Below, piece after piece: positions 32,493-40,451 of a stretch of DNA of 44,287 nt. Location of the stretch: contig CAIMLT010000077.1 of the NCBI GenBank assembly GCA_903842445.1, positions 1 through 44,287 on the forward strand, read 5' to 3'. Every line of letters begins with the position of its first letter. The first letter of the stretch is position 1. Origin of the DNA: an uncultured bacterium. GTDB taxonomy: Bacteria; Patescibacteriota; Minisyncoccia; Moranbacterales; UBA2206. The notes under the pieces are model-generated. The model searched no databases. It was not told the origin of the DNA and worked only from the letters and a program-made list of their open reading frames with translations. A program made the translations under genes and the position numbers.

Positions 32493-34049
32493 TTATTCCA
32501 TTGTGTGATAGCTTAGTCCAAAAGAATCCTTGGTTTCTTTGATTTCTAGGGTTGGAAATTTGTTTTGCAGATAGGAAATCACGTCGTCATTTTTGTCCGT
32601 GAGGATGATTATGAAATCTTTGGTTTTTGGTTCAAGATATTCAATTTGTCCAGAATAAATAAATTCCAAATTTGGCATATCTTGGTTGAAAAGCATAATT
32701 GGAATTCTTTGCATATTTTCTGCTATGACAAACTTTTCTTTTTGTGGAGGGAGAGTTTTTAGATAAGTGGAAACATCCATAAGGACACTTTCGAAAGAAC
32801 GGGCAGTTTCAACTTGTGATGCCCAAAAAATGTGATATTTTATTCCATTAAACAATCCAACAAAAAGAAGTAAAAGAAGAATAAGAAATAGGGATAATTT
32901 TCGAAAGAACGTGGAATATTTTTCGCTGTATCCTAGGAAGTATTCAATTGCGATGGCGGCGAAAATAAAAGTTACCGGTAGGGTGCCAATGGCGCGAAGA
33001 GCGTGGGGCATGCCTTCTGTGGTCATGAATTCTGGGGCAAGCATTATGAAAAACCAAGAAACAAGGAATAGATAAATATCCATCTTTTCATTCCGTTCTT
33101 TCCTTAAGACTCTTTTCAAAAATAAATTAATCAGGCGTAACATCGAATAAATTAAGCCAAAAAGAAAGGCAATTCCCGAAATTACATCCAGAATTGGATA
33201 GGGCGGATAATTGTGGCGCCAGTTTTGATCACCCCAAAAATTATATTTTACCAAACTCAAAAATAGGCTACGCGAAAATTCTTGAAGCGGATGTCCGCCA
33301 TTAACTTCCGGAGAAAGCACGGAAATTGAAGCTGAACGCGACTCCAAATATTCCGGATGAAGATAAAAAGTGTAAAGCATGGGAGAAGCTGAGATCACTG
33401 TGAAAATCACAAAAACCAAAATTTGCTTCCAATAATCTTTCAAAAAACTTTTGCGAGAAAAGAGAAAACTTATGAGCATTACAACTAAGATTGCTGGGGC
33501 GATGCGAAAGGCGATGTAGGTGTGAATACCAATGCCAAAAACTAATCCGCCGATGGCAAAATCCCACCATTTCTTGGTACGAAGGCCGCGAAAGAGAAAA
33601 TAGAAAGAAAAAACCAGAACGAGCGGAAGCATATTGGCGCGAAAAGAAATGCGAGAAAAGTTAATTGCCCAAAAAGAAACAGCAACTAAATATCCAGCGA
33701 TAAGCGCGGTGCGAGTCTTTCCAAAAAGTTCTTTGGTCAGAAGATAGGTGCCAAACACTACCAGTGTTCCGCAAAGAATGGCCGGAAGTTTAAGAGACAT
33801 TACGCTTATGCCAAAAAGCGTAAAGCACATGGCGACCATATTCATAAAAAGCCCTTCGCGACCGTTGTTGGCGGTATAGAACATCTCGTATTGTCCGGAT
33901 TTGATGGCGTTGACTGCATCAATGCCATTGACCGCTTCATCGGGATAGACGCCGGGGGGAGTGTTTTCGATATTATAGAATCTCAGAAAAAAACCGAGAG
34001 CAACGATTGCTAAAAGTAAGGCAACTATCCCAATATTTTTTTTATTCAT
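32493..34049 (-). CDS. GT39-type polytopic glycosyltransferase
   Basis: This 518-residue protein has about ten membrane segments. The first external loop has FYNIENTPPGVYPDEAVNGIDA, with D37-E38 at the expected position of the GT-C catalytic acid, then NNGREGLFMNMVA. The layout belongs to the GT39/ArnT-like superfamily; the PPGVYPDEA form is common in bacterial members annotated only as glycosyltransferase family 39. The C-terminal soluble region (about residues 430-518) would lie outside. It is the first gene of a two-gene minus-strand unit, with the start 151 bases from the divergent operon at 34201. Confidence 0.83.
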   Translation of the reverse strand: MNKKNIGIVALLLAIVALGFFLRFYNIENTPPGVYPDEAVNGIDAVNAIKSGQYEMFYTANNGREGLFMNMVAMCFTLFGISVMSLKLPAILCGTLVVFGTYLLTKELFGKTRTALIAGYLVAVSFWAINFSRISFRANMLPLVLVFSFYFLFRGLRTKKWWDFAIGGLVFGIGIHTYIAFRIAPAILVVMLISFLFSRKSFLKDYWKQILVFVIFTVISASPMLYTFYLHPEYLESRSASISVLSPEVNGGHPLQEFSRSLFLSLVKYNFWGDQNWRHNYPPYPILDVISGIAFLFGLIYSMLRLINLFLKRVLRKERNEKMDIYLFLVSWFFIMLAPEFMTTEGMPHALRAIGTLPVTFIFAAIAIEYFLGYSEKYSTFFRKLSLFLILLLLLFVGLFNGIKYHIFWASQVETARSFESVLMDVSTYLKTLPPQKEKFVIAENMQRIPIMLFNQDMPNLEFIYSGQIEYLEPKTKDFIIILTDKNDDVISYLQNKFPTLEIKETKDSFGLSYHTME

Positions 34050-34113
34050 CGAAGGAAAATTAAAAATTAAAAGACATTTAACACTATAAAATAATTATAG
34101 CATATTTTTTAAC

Positions 34114-34172
34114 TTATCCACAGAGACAAAATATTTTTCTTTGTGGCGGGAATTGTTTTTTTGTTGTATAAT
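34114..34172 (+). promoter_or_regulatory. Promoter region with DnaA-box-like TTATCCACA and -10
   Basis: TTATCCACA (34114-34122) is followed after a similar distance by TTGTTTTTTTGT (34153-34164) and the -10 TATAAT (34167-34172). A normal -35 is not evident. Both blocks repeat the arrangement found at 19650-19706. It lies 29 bases before the ATG of the J-domain-like gene. Confidence 0.65.
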
Positions 34173-34200
34173 TTAAATAAATAAAAGCTAAAAAATAATC

Positions 34201-37116
34201 ATGGTGGATAAAAGTCAATTTGAAACAAAAACAGAAGCAGAAAAAGAGGCGGAGCGAAAAAGAGGCAAGGAGTGTCAAGATAGCATGAGTCTTTTTAGGA
34301 GTCTTTCGATGGCGTTGCATCCAGATCTGGGAAATGGCAAGAGTGATGAATTGAAAAATGAAGGGGTTGTTCTATTTATAGAGTTGATGTCTATTTATGA
34401 AAGGCATACAAAAAGCATTGCTGAAAATGTGATTTTGTGGCAGAGATTATTTGAAGAATTGAAAAATTTTGAAAATCTCAAAGTAGCTAATTATCGTGAT
34501 CGAGTTAAGAAAGACAAAGAGATCAGTGAGCTTAATAGCAAGAATGATGCATTGCTGACAGGTTTGCAAATTGATGTTAATTCAGATTATCAAAAGAATA
34601 AAAGAAATGAGTTGCGCAGAAAGATCAAAGCCTTGCGCAATAAATGCGAAAGTCTAAAAAAGGATTTGTCAGAGTTTGATGATGCGCTTCGCGAGGCGAA
34701 AGAGCTAAGTGCTGAAGTGGCTGATTTTTGCAGAGAGGTTGAAGATTGGAACAATCTTTCTCCTGATGAGAAAGAAGAGCGAAAAAAAAAATCAGCAAGA
34801 AGAAGAAAAAGGATGGGCGCAGCAAGGAAAGGAAAGACAAAGGATAAAGCCACATCTGAACAAGGAATGGATAATGACGGGGCGACAGGCGGCGGTGCTT
34901 TTCAGGTGGGCAAAGAGGATACTGGAGAAGCTAATAAGGAAAATGCCGAAAACGGTGAGGCGGAAAAAGAAAAGCCTGAGATGAGTAAATCGGAAAAGGA
35001 GATGCTGGATAAAACCGAAGAATTGAAGGTCGCAGTTGAGCAAGCAAGAAGTGGATATGCTAAGATTAATCTCGAGGTTGATGGTGCTTTCAACCGGATC
35101 AGAAGAATTTTAGGAAAAAAAATCTTTAGGAAAAAAGTTGAAGATGTTTCGGATGTCACATTGCGGTATCAAGCCTATCAAGAAAAACTCAAAGCATTGA
35201 AAGCGTTTGAGCTGCAGAAAATAAAAGATAAATATGCCGGTATCGATACTTTGTCGGAAGAGGAAAAGACGGCAAAAATCGCTGAGTTGAAAAAAGAACT
35301 CGGGGAAATGGCGACCTATTTCAACTATGATGAGAAAATCAGGCTCTTTGAAGCCAGGACTATCGCTGGAGCAGAGGCGCAAAAAAATATACCTGGCGGA
35401 AAGTTGTTGGCGAAAAGCGCTGAGTGGGTCAATCGTTATCGTAAATTAAATTGGAAATATAAACTAGCAATTTCCGGTGTGCTTTTGGCAGGTGGGGTCG
35501 GCGCTACAATGGTTGGTGCTACTAGTATTGGTCTTAGCATTGGCGCGCTAAAAATTGCACAAAGAGTCGCAGGGGGGGCAGTAGCTGGTGTTGGAACGGC
35601 GGGGTTAATGGAATCTTTGGCAAGAAAAAGTCAAAAGAAGCAAGCTGGAAAAAAGAATGAAGAAATCTTTGACGAGTTTGATGTAATAGATGAAAGAAAC
35701 GAATTTCGGGGGAATATGAATGAAAAAGCCAATTGGGAAACAAAATTTAAGACATTTGAAGATAAGTTGGATGATGAAATTAATGGTTATGCGGAAAGCC
35801 TGAAAAATGAAAGGGGTTCGGTTAATATGCGTGCGCTGGTCGGGCTAGGCGTTGGCGCTTTTGTTATTTCTGGTACTCCAGGGTATCTCTTAAAATGGGG
35901 AATCGGGATGGATAGTAGTCATGGTAATTTTCACTGGCTAAGTGATAAATTGGGAATTACTAAACCAAATATTAATGTTAGTTCTACTATTGGCAGTGGC
36001 GGGGCGAGTTCTGAAATATTGACAGAAATACCAGAAAGGCCAAGTATCCCGCCAGGAGGCTCTCCGGCAGATTTACCACCTAATTCTTCGGGGCTAAAAC
36101 TGGAGCAAACACCGGAAGCGCCGAAAAATAGTGCCATAGAAAAAGTAGTGTCTGGTTCAGTGGAAAAAACGTCAGCTGGCGTTGAGGTGAAATCGGGAAC
36201 ATTTAGTCATAATGTAGTACAAGATGATAATGTTGAAAGAATAATAATACATCAGAAGTTGGAAGAAGGTATGAGCAGGCCTGAAGCCAATAAATTAGCG
36301 CATTTAATCGCAACGAATCCTAAAAATTTGGAATCGATTGAGAAATTAAAATTGATTCACGCAGGCGACAAAGTTATTGTTGATTGGGAAAACGGCACAG
36401 TTAAAGTTGATCGTTTGTCTGGCATCAAAGGACATTCGCATAGTACTGGCGCAACTGAAATTCACAAACCAAAATTGGCCGACATAAATCCGACGGAACA
36501 TGCACCACAAGAAAAAATAATTCCAGTCAATCCGCTTGAAGCGCAATCTAATATGCCGAGCGGAGGCCAAACGCTTCGAGAGGCGGCTTTGCGAGATGAA
36601 GCGATGCAACAATCGGAAAACTCAACTAACCTCACGCCAGAAGAACAATTAAAATATCAAAAAATCGCCGGAGCAAATAGTGAGCTAATTCAAAAAAATA
36701 TCATTTCGATGCCAAAATTTGCGCAGGCATATGGAGGAGATATGTTAGAGGTGGAAAAATTGAGAATGTTAGCGCACAATGGCACGGCGGAAGCGATTGC
36801 TTATGAAAACAGCTATACGGAACTCGTTAAAAAGATGAGTCAAGCTATTTTCACTGGAAATCAGACAGGGGAGAGCTTGGATAGTTTGAAAAATGCCAAT
36901 GCAGATGATTATTGGAAAAATGATGGCAAGCTCAACCCTAAGCTTATTCAGCTAAAGGCCTATGTAGCGAGGAAATTCGGAGAGAAGATTTCTAATCCGA
37001 GAATAGACGGAATACCGCCTGAAACAGTGTCGAAATGGGCTCATCGATTGGCTTTTAAATCATTGGAAGCTGGAGGCATGAAATTGGAAAGTTTTGTGAA
37101 ATTAAAAACGCATTAA
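34201..37116 (+). CDS. Large membrane protein with J-domain-like N-terminus
   Basis: This 971-residue protein starts with a region containing SLSMALHPDLGNG (H40-P41-D42) followed by FIELMSIYE, which resembles the HPD loop and last helix of a DnaJ domain; the first J-domain helices are not clear. Next come heptad-like helices and a very basic and acidic linker (about 60-280), a helical region (about 290-400), hydrophobic segments (about 421-475 and 543-565), a Pro/Ser-rich stretch, a LysM-like segment (about 668-738, VQDDNVERIIIHQKLEEG ... IHAGDKVIVDWENG) and a helical C-terminus (about 820-971). I do not recognise a named family. It heads a four-gene operon ending in a VirD4-like ATPase and may be a scaffold of that system. 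Confidence 0.75.
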   Translation: MVDKSQFETKTEAEKEAERKRGKECQDSMSLFRSLSMALHPDLGNGKSDELKNEGVVLFIELMSIYERHTKSIAENVILWQRLFEELKNFENLKVANYRDRVKKDKEISELNSKNDALLTGLQIDVNSDYQKNKRNELRRKIKALRNKCESLKKDLSEFDDALREAKELSAEVADFCREVEDWNNLSPDEKEERKKKSARRRKRMGAARKGKTKDKATSEQGMDNDGATGGGAFQVGKEDTGEANKENAENGEAEKEKPEMSKSEKEMLDKTEELKVAVEQARSGYAKINLEVDGAFNRIRRILGKKIFRKKVEDVSDVTLRYQAYQEKLKALKAFELQKIKDKYAGIDTLSEEEKTAKIAELKKELGEMATYFNYDEKIRLFEARTIAGAEAQKNIPGGKLLAKSAEWVNRYRKLNWKYKLAISGVLLAGGVGATMVGATSIGLSIGALKIAQRVAGGAVAGVGTAGLMESLARKSQKKQAGKKNEEIFDEFDVIDERNEFRGNMNEKANWETKFKTFEDKLDDEINGYAESLKNERGSVNMRALVGLGVGAFVISGTPGYLLKWGIGMDSSHGNFHWLSDKLGITKPNINVSSTIGSGGASSEILTEIPERPSIPPGGSPADLPPNSSGLKLEQTPEAPKNSAIEKVVSGSVEKTSAGVEVKSGTFSHNVVQDDNVERIIIHQKLEEGMSRPEANKLAHLIATNPKNLESIEKLKLIHAGDKVIVDWENGTVKVDRLSGIKGHSHSTGATEIHKPKLADINPTEHAPQEKIIPVNPLEAQSNMPSGGQTLREAALRDEAMQQSENSTNLTPEEQLKYQKIAGANSELIQKNIISMPKFAQAYGGDMLEVEKLRMLAHNGTAEAIAYENSYTELVKKMSQAIFTGNQTGESLDSLKNANADDYWKNDGKLNPKLIQLKAYVARKFGEKISNPRIDGIPPETVSKWAHRLAFKSLEAGGMKLESFVKLKTH

Positions 37117-37134
37117 ATTTATAAAATAAAAAAT

Positions 37135-37434
37135 ATGGACAATCAAGCAGAAATTCAAAAACAATTAATTGAAGAATTAGGACTTTCAAGCTTGCCAAAA
37201 GACAAGCAAGAAGAGTTGCTCATTAAGATGACCGAAGTTCTTCTTAAAAGAATATTTGTCGAAACGATGGAAAAATTGAGTGAAGCTGATCGGGAGATGT
37301 ATGAAAAAATGGTGGACGAAAAAAGTGATCCGGAAAAAATTGGAGAATTTTTGAAAGAAAATGTCTATAACTATGATGAGATGGTGCAAAAAGTAATTAT
37401 TGATTTTAAGGAAGAAATGAAAAAAGTGGAGTAA
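37135..37434 (+). CDS. DUF5663-like small helical protein
   Basis: This 99-residue acidic, all-helical protein (QKQLIEELGLSSLPKDKQEELL ... KMTEVLLKRIFVETMEKL ... MYEKMVDEKSDPEKIGEFL) matches the pattern I know as DUF5663, a small family frequent in Patescibacteria. It has no membrane segment or catalytic motif. It lies 18 bases after the J-domain-like gene and 24 bases before the next gene. In an operon with a VirD4-like ATPase it may be an adaptor or chaperone; this is inference. Confidence 0.7.
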   Translation: MDNQAEIQKQLIEELGLSSLPKDKQEELLIKMTEVLLKRIFVETMEKLSEADREMYEKMVDEKSDPEKIGEFLKENVYNYDEMVQKVIIDFKEEMKKVE

Positions 37435-37458
37435 TTTTAATTAAATTAGCAAAAACTT

Positions 37459-37890
37459 ATGCTGGAACCAATTGAAGAAGGTGATTTGGATTTGAAAAAC
37501 AAGTTTCAAAGAGGCGAAGTTAAAAAGGAAGTGTCAGATTTGTCAGTTTCTGACAAAGAAATTTTACCCGCTCCGGAAACATCGGAGAGAAAAGAAGGCA
37601 GGGTGGAAAAAGATGAGGTCTATTCTAGCATTTTAGCTAAAGCGAAGAATCCATCCACGGTGATGCAGGGTGATGTTTCGGTTGATGCAAAAATTGCCAG
37701 CGATGAAGTTGACTATGAAAATAAAATAATAAAATTAGTGGAAATGGCGGAAGCGAAGGGCGTGGTGCACGCCGTGAAAGTGGCACAGCATCTCGAGGAC
37801 AATTATTTACTTGATGAATTGCACGATCGGCTGTTGGCCGTTGATTTGCATGATGCTTTGGTTAAGAAAGGAATGATATCCGAAGTATAA
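37459..37890 (+). CDS. Unknown acidic cytoplasmic protein
   Basis: This 143-residue protein has a disordered, charged N-terminal half (to about residue 75) and a helical C-terminal half (about 90-143, IIKLVEMAEAKGVVHAVKVA ... DELHDRLLAVDLHDALVKKG) that may form a small helical bundle. There is no signal peptide or membrane segment. I do not recognise the family. Its stop is four bases before the ATG of the VirD4-like gene, implying translational coupling, so it is likely a partner of that ATPase. Confidence 0.7.
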   Translation: MLEPIEEGDLDLKNKFQRGEVKKEVSDLSVSDKEILPAPETSERKEGRVEKDEVYSSILAKAKNPSTVMQGDVSVDAKIASDEVDYENKIIKLVEMAEAKGVVHAVKVAQHLEDNYLLDELHDRLLAVDLHDALVKKGMISEV

Positions 37891-37894
37891 AATT

Positions 37895-40357
37895 ATGGAT
37901 TATCCTAGTTTAATTAATTTTAGTCTTTTAATTTCTGGCGTCGCCACACTGTTGAGCGGGGCTTGGTTGGTTGTGTCCAGTTTTTTAGGCTTTCGGGCGC
38001 AAATCAATCAATCGATGAATCTTGATCTGGATGTAATCCGTGTTTCCAAAATAAACAAAAGTGAAGAGGAAAAAATTAAGGAAAATGGAGAAAGCTGGAA
38101 AGGCGAAATCGGAGCGATGGAGCAAATGCTTACAGCCTTTTCATCAATCAGAGACACGCGCAGTTTTTTAAAAAAAATGATTTATGGTTCTCCTTCGATT
38201 TCTTTGGAAATCGCCAATTCAGCCAAGAGTGAGGAAATCGTCTTTTTTATTGCTGTGCCGAGAAAATTTCGGGAAAACATTGAAAAACAAATTCACAGTT
38301 TTTTTCCTTACGCATCGCTTGAGAAAACGACTGATTTTAATATTTTTTACCCCGGAAGCAAGACAGAAGCTTCAATGATTAAACTGAAAAATGAATTTGC
38401 TCTACCAATCCGGACCTATGAAAATCAGGAGATGGATCCTTTGAATGCTATCGCCAATGCTCTCAGCAAATTAGACACGACCAATGAAGGAGCGGCGATT
38501 CAGTTAGTCTTGCGACCAGCCGGAACGACTTGGCGGGCGGAGGGGCGACGAATTGCCCATGAGATGCAACAGGGCAAGCGACTTAGCGATGTGAATAAAT
38601 CTTTTATCAGAAAGGTGGGTGGCGAGCTTGGTTCGGTGGCGCTATCTGTTATCACTCCAGCTAAAAAAGACGATCCGATTTCAAATGACAAGAAAACAGT
38701 CCAGTTGACCCCGGAAGAACAAGAGCTGGTTAAGAGTATTGAAAAAAAAGCTTCGAAGACCGGATTCGAGACAAATATTCGTCTCGTCGCCTCAGCAGCT
38801 TCAAGCGAGCGAGCGCAGGAAATTCTGGCGCATATTGAGAACGCTTTTTCTCAATATGAAAATGCCGACACGAATTGTTTTCAGGTAAGACGGGGGGATA
38901 AAAAAACAATTGCTTTTGACTTTATTTTTCGTAATTTTAAATCAGAGGAAAAAATTATTTTGGGAGTTGAGGAAATTTCCAGTATTTTTCATATTCCAAT
39001 TTCCACGACAGAAGCCCCAAAGATTAAGTGGCTAAAATCCAATGCTTCAGCGCCACCGATTGATATTCCGAAGGAAGGAATAATTTTAGGTTTCAATGAC
39101 TACCGTGGGGTGAAAACGACAGTTAGAATTTCAGATAAAGATCGCAGACGGCATCTCTATGCGATTGGACAGACCGGAACTGGAAAATCGAATTTTTTGC
39201 AAGAAATGGCCAAGCAAGACGCGCGTGAAGGTCGAGGATTCTGCTTTATTGATCCACATGGCGACGCAATTGAAGATATTCTAACCGCCATTCCCAAAGA
39301 AAGAGCAGAGGATGTTGTTGTGTTTGATCCAGCAGATGTTGAGCGTCCATTTGGTCTTAATATGCTGGAATATGATCCGGCTCATCCGGAACAGATGACT
39401 TTTGTGATTAATGAAATGATTGGGATTTTTGATCAGCTTTATGATCTAAAGGCAACTGGTGGACCGATGTTTGAACAATACATGCGTAATGCCATGTTTT
39501 TGGTTATGAGTGATCCTGATTCTGGCTCAACCCTGCTGGAAATTTCCAAGGTTCTTTCAGATGAAGAATTTCGCGCTATGAAACTTTCAAGATGCACCAA
39601 TCAAACAGTTATTGATTTTTGGACTAAGGAAGCAGAAAAGGCTGGCGGTGAAGCTGCTCTAGCTAATATGGTTCCATACATTACTTCAAAACTAACGCCA
39701 TTTATTTCGAATGATATGATGCGTCCGATTATTTCACAACAAAAAAGCACAATCAACTTTCGAGATATTATGGATAACAAGAAAATTTTGCTGATTGCTC
39801 TGTCTAAAGGAAAAATTGGTGAAATCAATGCGCGATTGCTTGGCATGGTTGTGGTAGGAAAGATTTTGATGGCAGCGCTGGGACGCACTGACACTCCAGA
39901 AGACTCGCGAGTGGATTTTCATCTCTATTTGGATGAATTTCAAAATGTTACGACCAATTCGATTGCGCAGATATTGTCTGAAGCAAGAAAATATCGTCTG
40001 TGTCTCGTTCTTGCACATCAATTTATTGCGCAACTCAAGGAAGAGATTTCCAAAGCTGTGTTTGGCAATGTTGGCTCAATGGTTTCTTTTCGAGTTGGAC
40101 CTGAAGATGGAGAATTTTTGGAAAAACAATTTGCGCCAACTTTCAAAGCGCAAGATTTGGTTAATGTGGATAATTATAACGGATTTGCTAGAATTCTTGT
40201 CAATAATGTTCTCACAAAACCATTTAATTTAATGACTTTTCCTCCAAGCGTTGGTAATCAAGAGATTGCCAATGCGATTAAGGAATTATCGCGTTTGACT
40301 TATGGCCGTGATCGTCATATCGTCAATCAGGAGATTATTGAGCGAACAAGGTTTTGA
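37895..40357 (+). CDS. VirD4/TraD-like membrane ATPase (type IV secretion coupling-type)
   Basis: This 820-residue protein has one or two N-terminal membrane segments (about residues 5-35), a long middle region with a ferredoxin-like look (about 90-400), and a RecA-like motor: Walker A GQTGTGKS (425-432), CFIDPHGDAIEDI, Walker B LYLDEF (D680-E681), and an arginine-containing LSEARKYRLCLVLAHQF. LNMLEYDP and GPMFEQYMRNAM are typical of the TraG/TraD/VirD4 DNA-pumping family. No relaxase or VirB components are encoded nearby, so conjugation is not supported. It is the last gene of the operon beginning at 34201. A role in DNA uptake, export or protein secretion is possible. Confidence 0.85.
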   Translation: MDYPSLINFSLLISGVATLLSGAWLVVSSFLGFRAQINQSMNLDLDVIRVSKINKSEEEKIKENGESWKGEIGAMEQMLTAFSSIRDTRSFLKKMIYGSPSISLEIANSAKSEEIVFFIAVPRKFRENIEKQIHSFFPYASLEKTTDFNIFYPGSKTEASMIKLKNEFALPIRTYENQEMDPLNAIANALSKLDTTNEGAAIQLVLRPAGTTWRAEGRRIAHEMQQGKRLSDVNKSFIRKVGGELGSVALSVITPAKKDDPISNDKKTVQLTPEEQELVKSIEKKASKTGFETNIRLVASAASSERAQEILAHIENAFSQYENADTNCFQVRRGDKKTIAFDFIFRNFKSEEKIILGVEEISSIFHIPISTTEAPKIKWLKSNASAPPIDIPKEGIILGFNDYRGVKTTVRISDKDRRRHLYAIGQTGTGKSNFLQEMAKQDAREGRGFCFIDPHGDAIEDILTAIPKERAEDVVVFDPADVERPFGLNMLEYDPAHPEQMTFVINEMIGIFDQLYDLKATGGPMFEQYMRNAMFLVMSDPDSGSTLLEISKVLSDEEFRAMKLSRCTNQTVIDFWTKEAEKAGGEAALANMVPYITSKLTPFISNDMMRPIISQQKSTINFRDIMDNKKILLIALSKGKIGEINARLLGMVVVGKILMAALGRTDTPEDSRVDFHLYLDEFQNVTTNSIAQILSEARKYRLCLVLAHQFIAQLKEEISKAVFGNVGSMVSFRVGPEDGEFLEKQFAPTFKAQDLVNVDNYNGFARILVNNVLTKPFNLMTFPPSVGNQEIANAIKELSRLTYGRDRHIVNQEIIERTRF

Positions 40358-40410
40358 GAATACTGAGGAATGTTTGCCCCGAATGTGTAGTGAGTTGTTG
40401 TGGTAAAAAT

Positions 40411-40440
40411 AAAAAAAGCTCTCAGAACGGGAGTTTTTTT
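40411..40440. terminator. Probable bidirectional terminator between convergent genes
   Basis: An A7 run (40411-40417) and a T7 run (40434-40440) flank a short stem CTCTC/GGGAG (one G-T pair, 5-base loop), with one bulged G. It lies 53 bases after the VirD4-like stop and 11 bases from the stop of the minus-strand gene, so it can serve both. The stem is weak without the A/T pairs. Confidence 0.6.
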
Positions 40441-40451
40441 AGTTAATTTTT

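Noticed and set aside
37895-40357. Conjugative plasmid or integrative element boundary around the VirD4-like gene
   Set aside because: No relaxase, VirB proteins, integrase, tRNA attachment site or direct repeats are seen nearby, and neighbours are housekeeping or surface genes in the same base composition.
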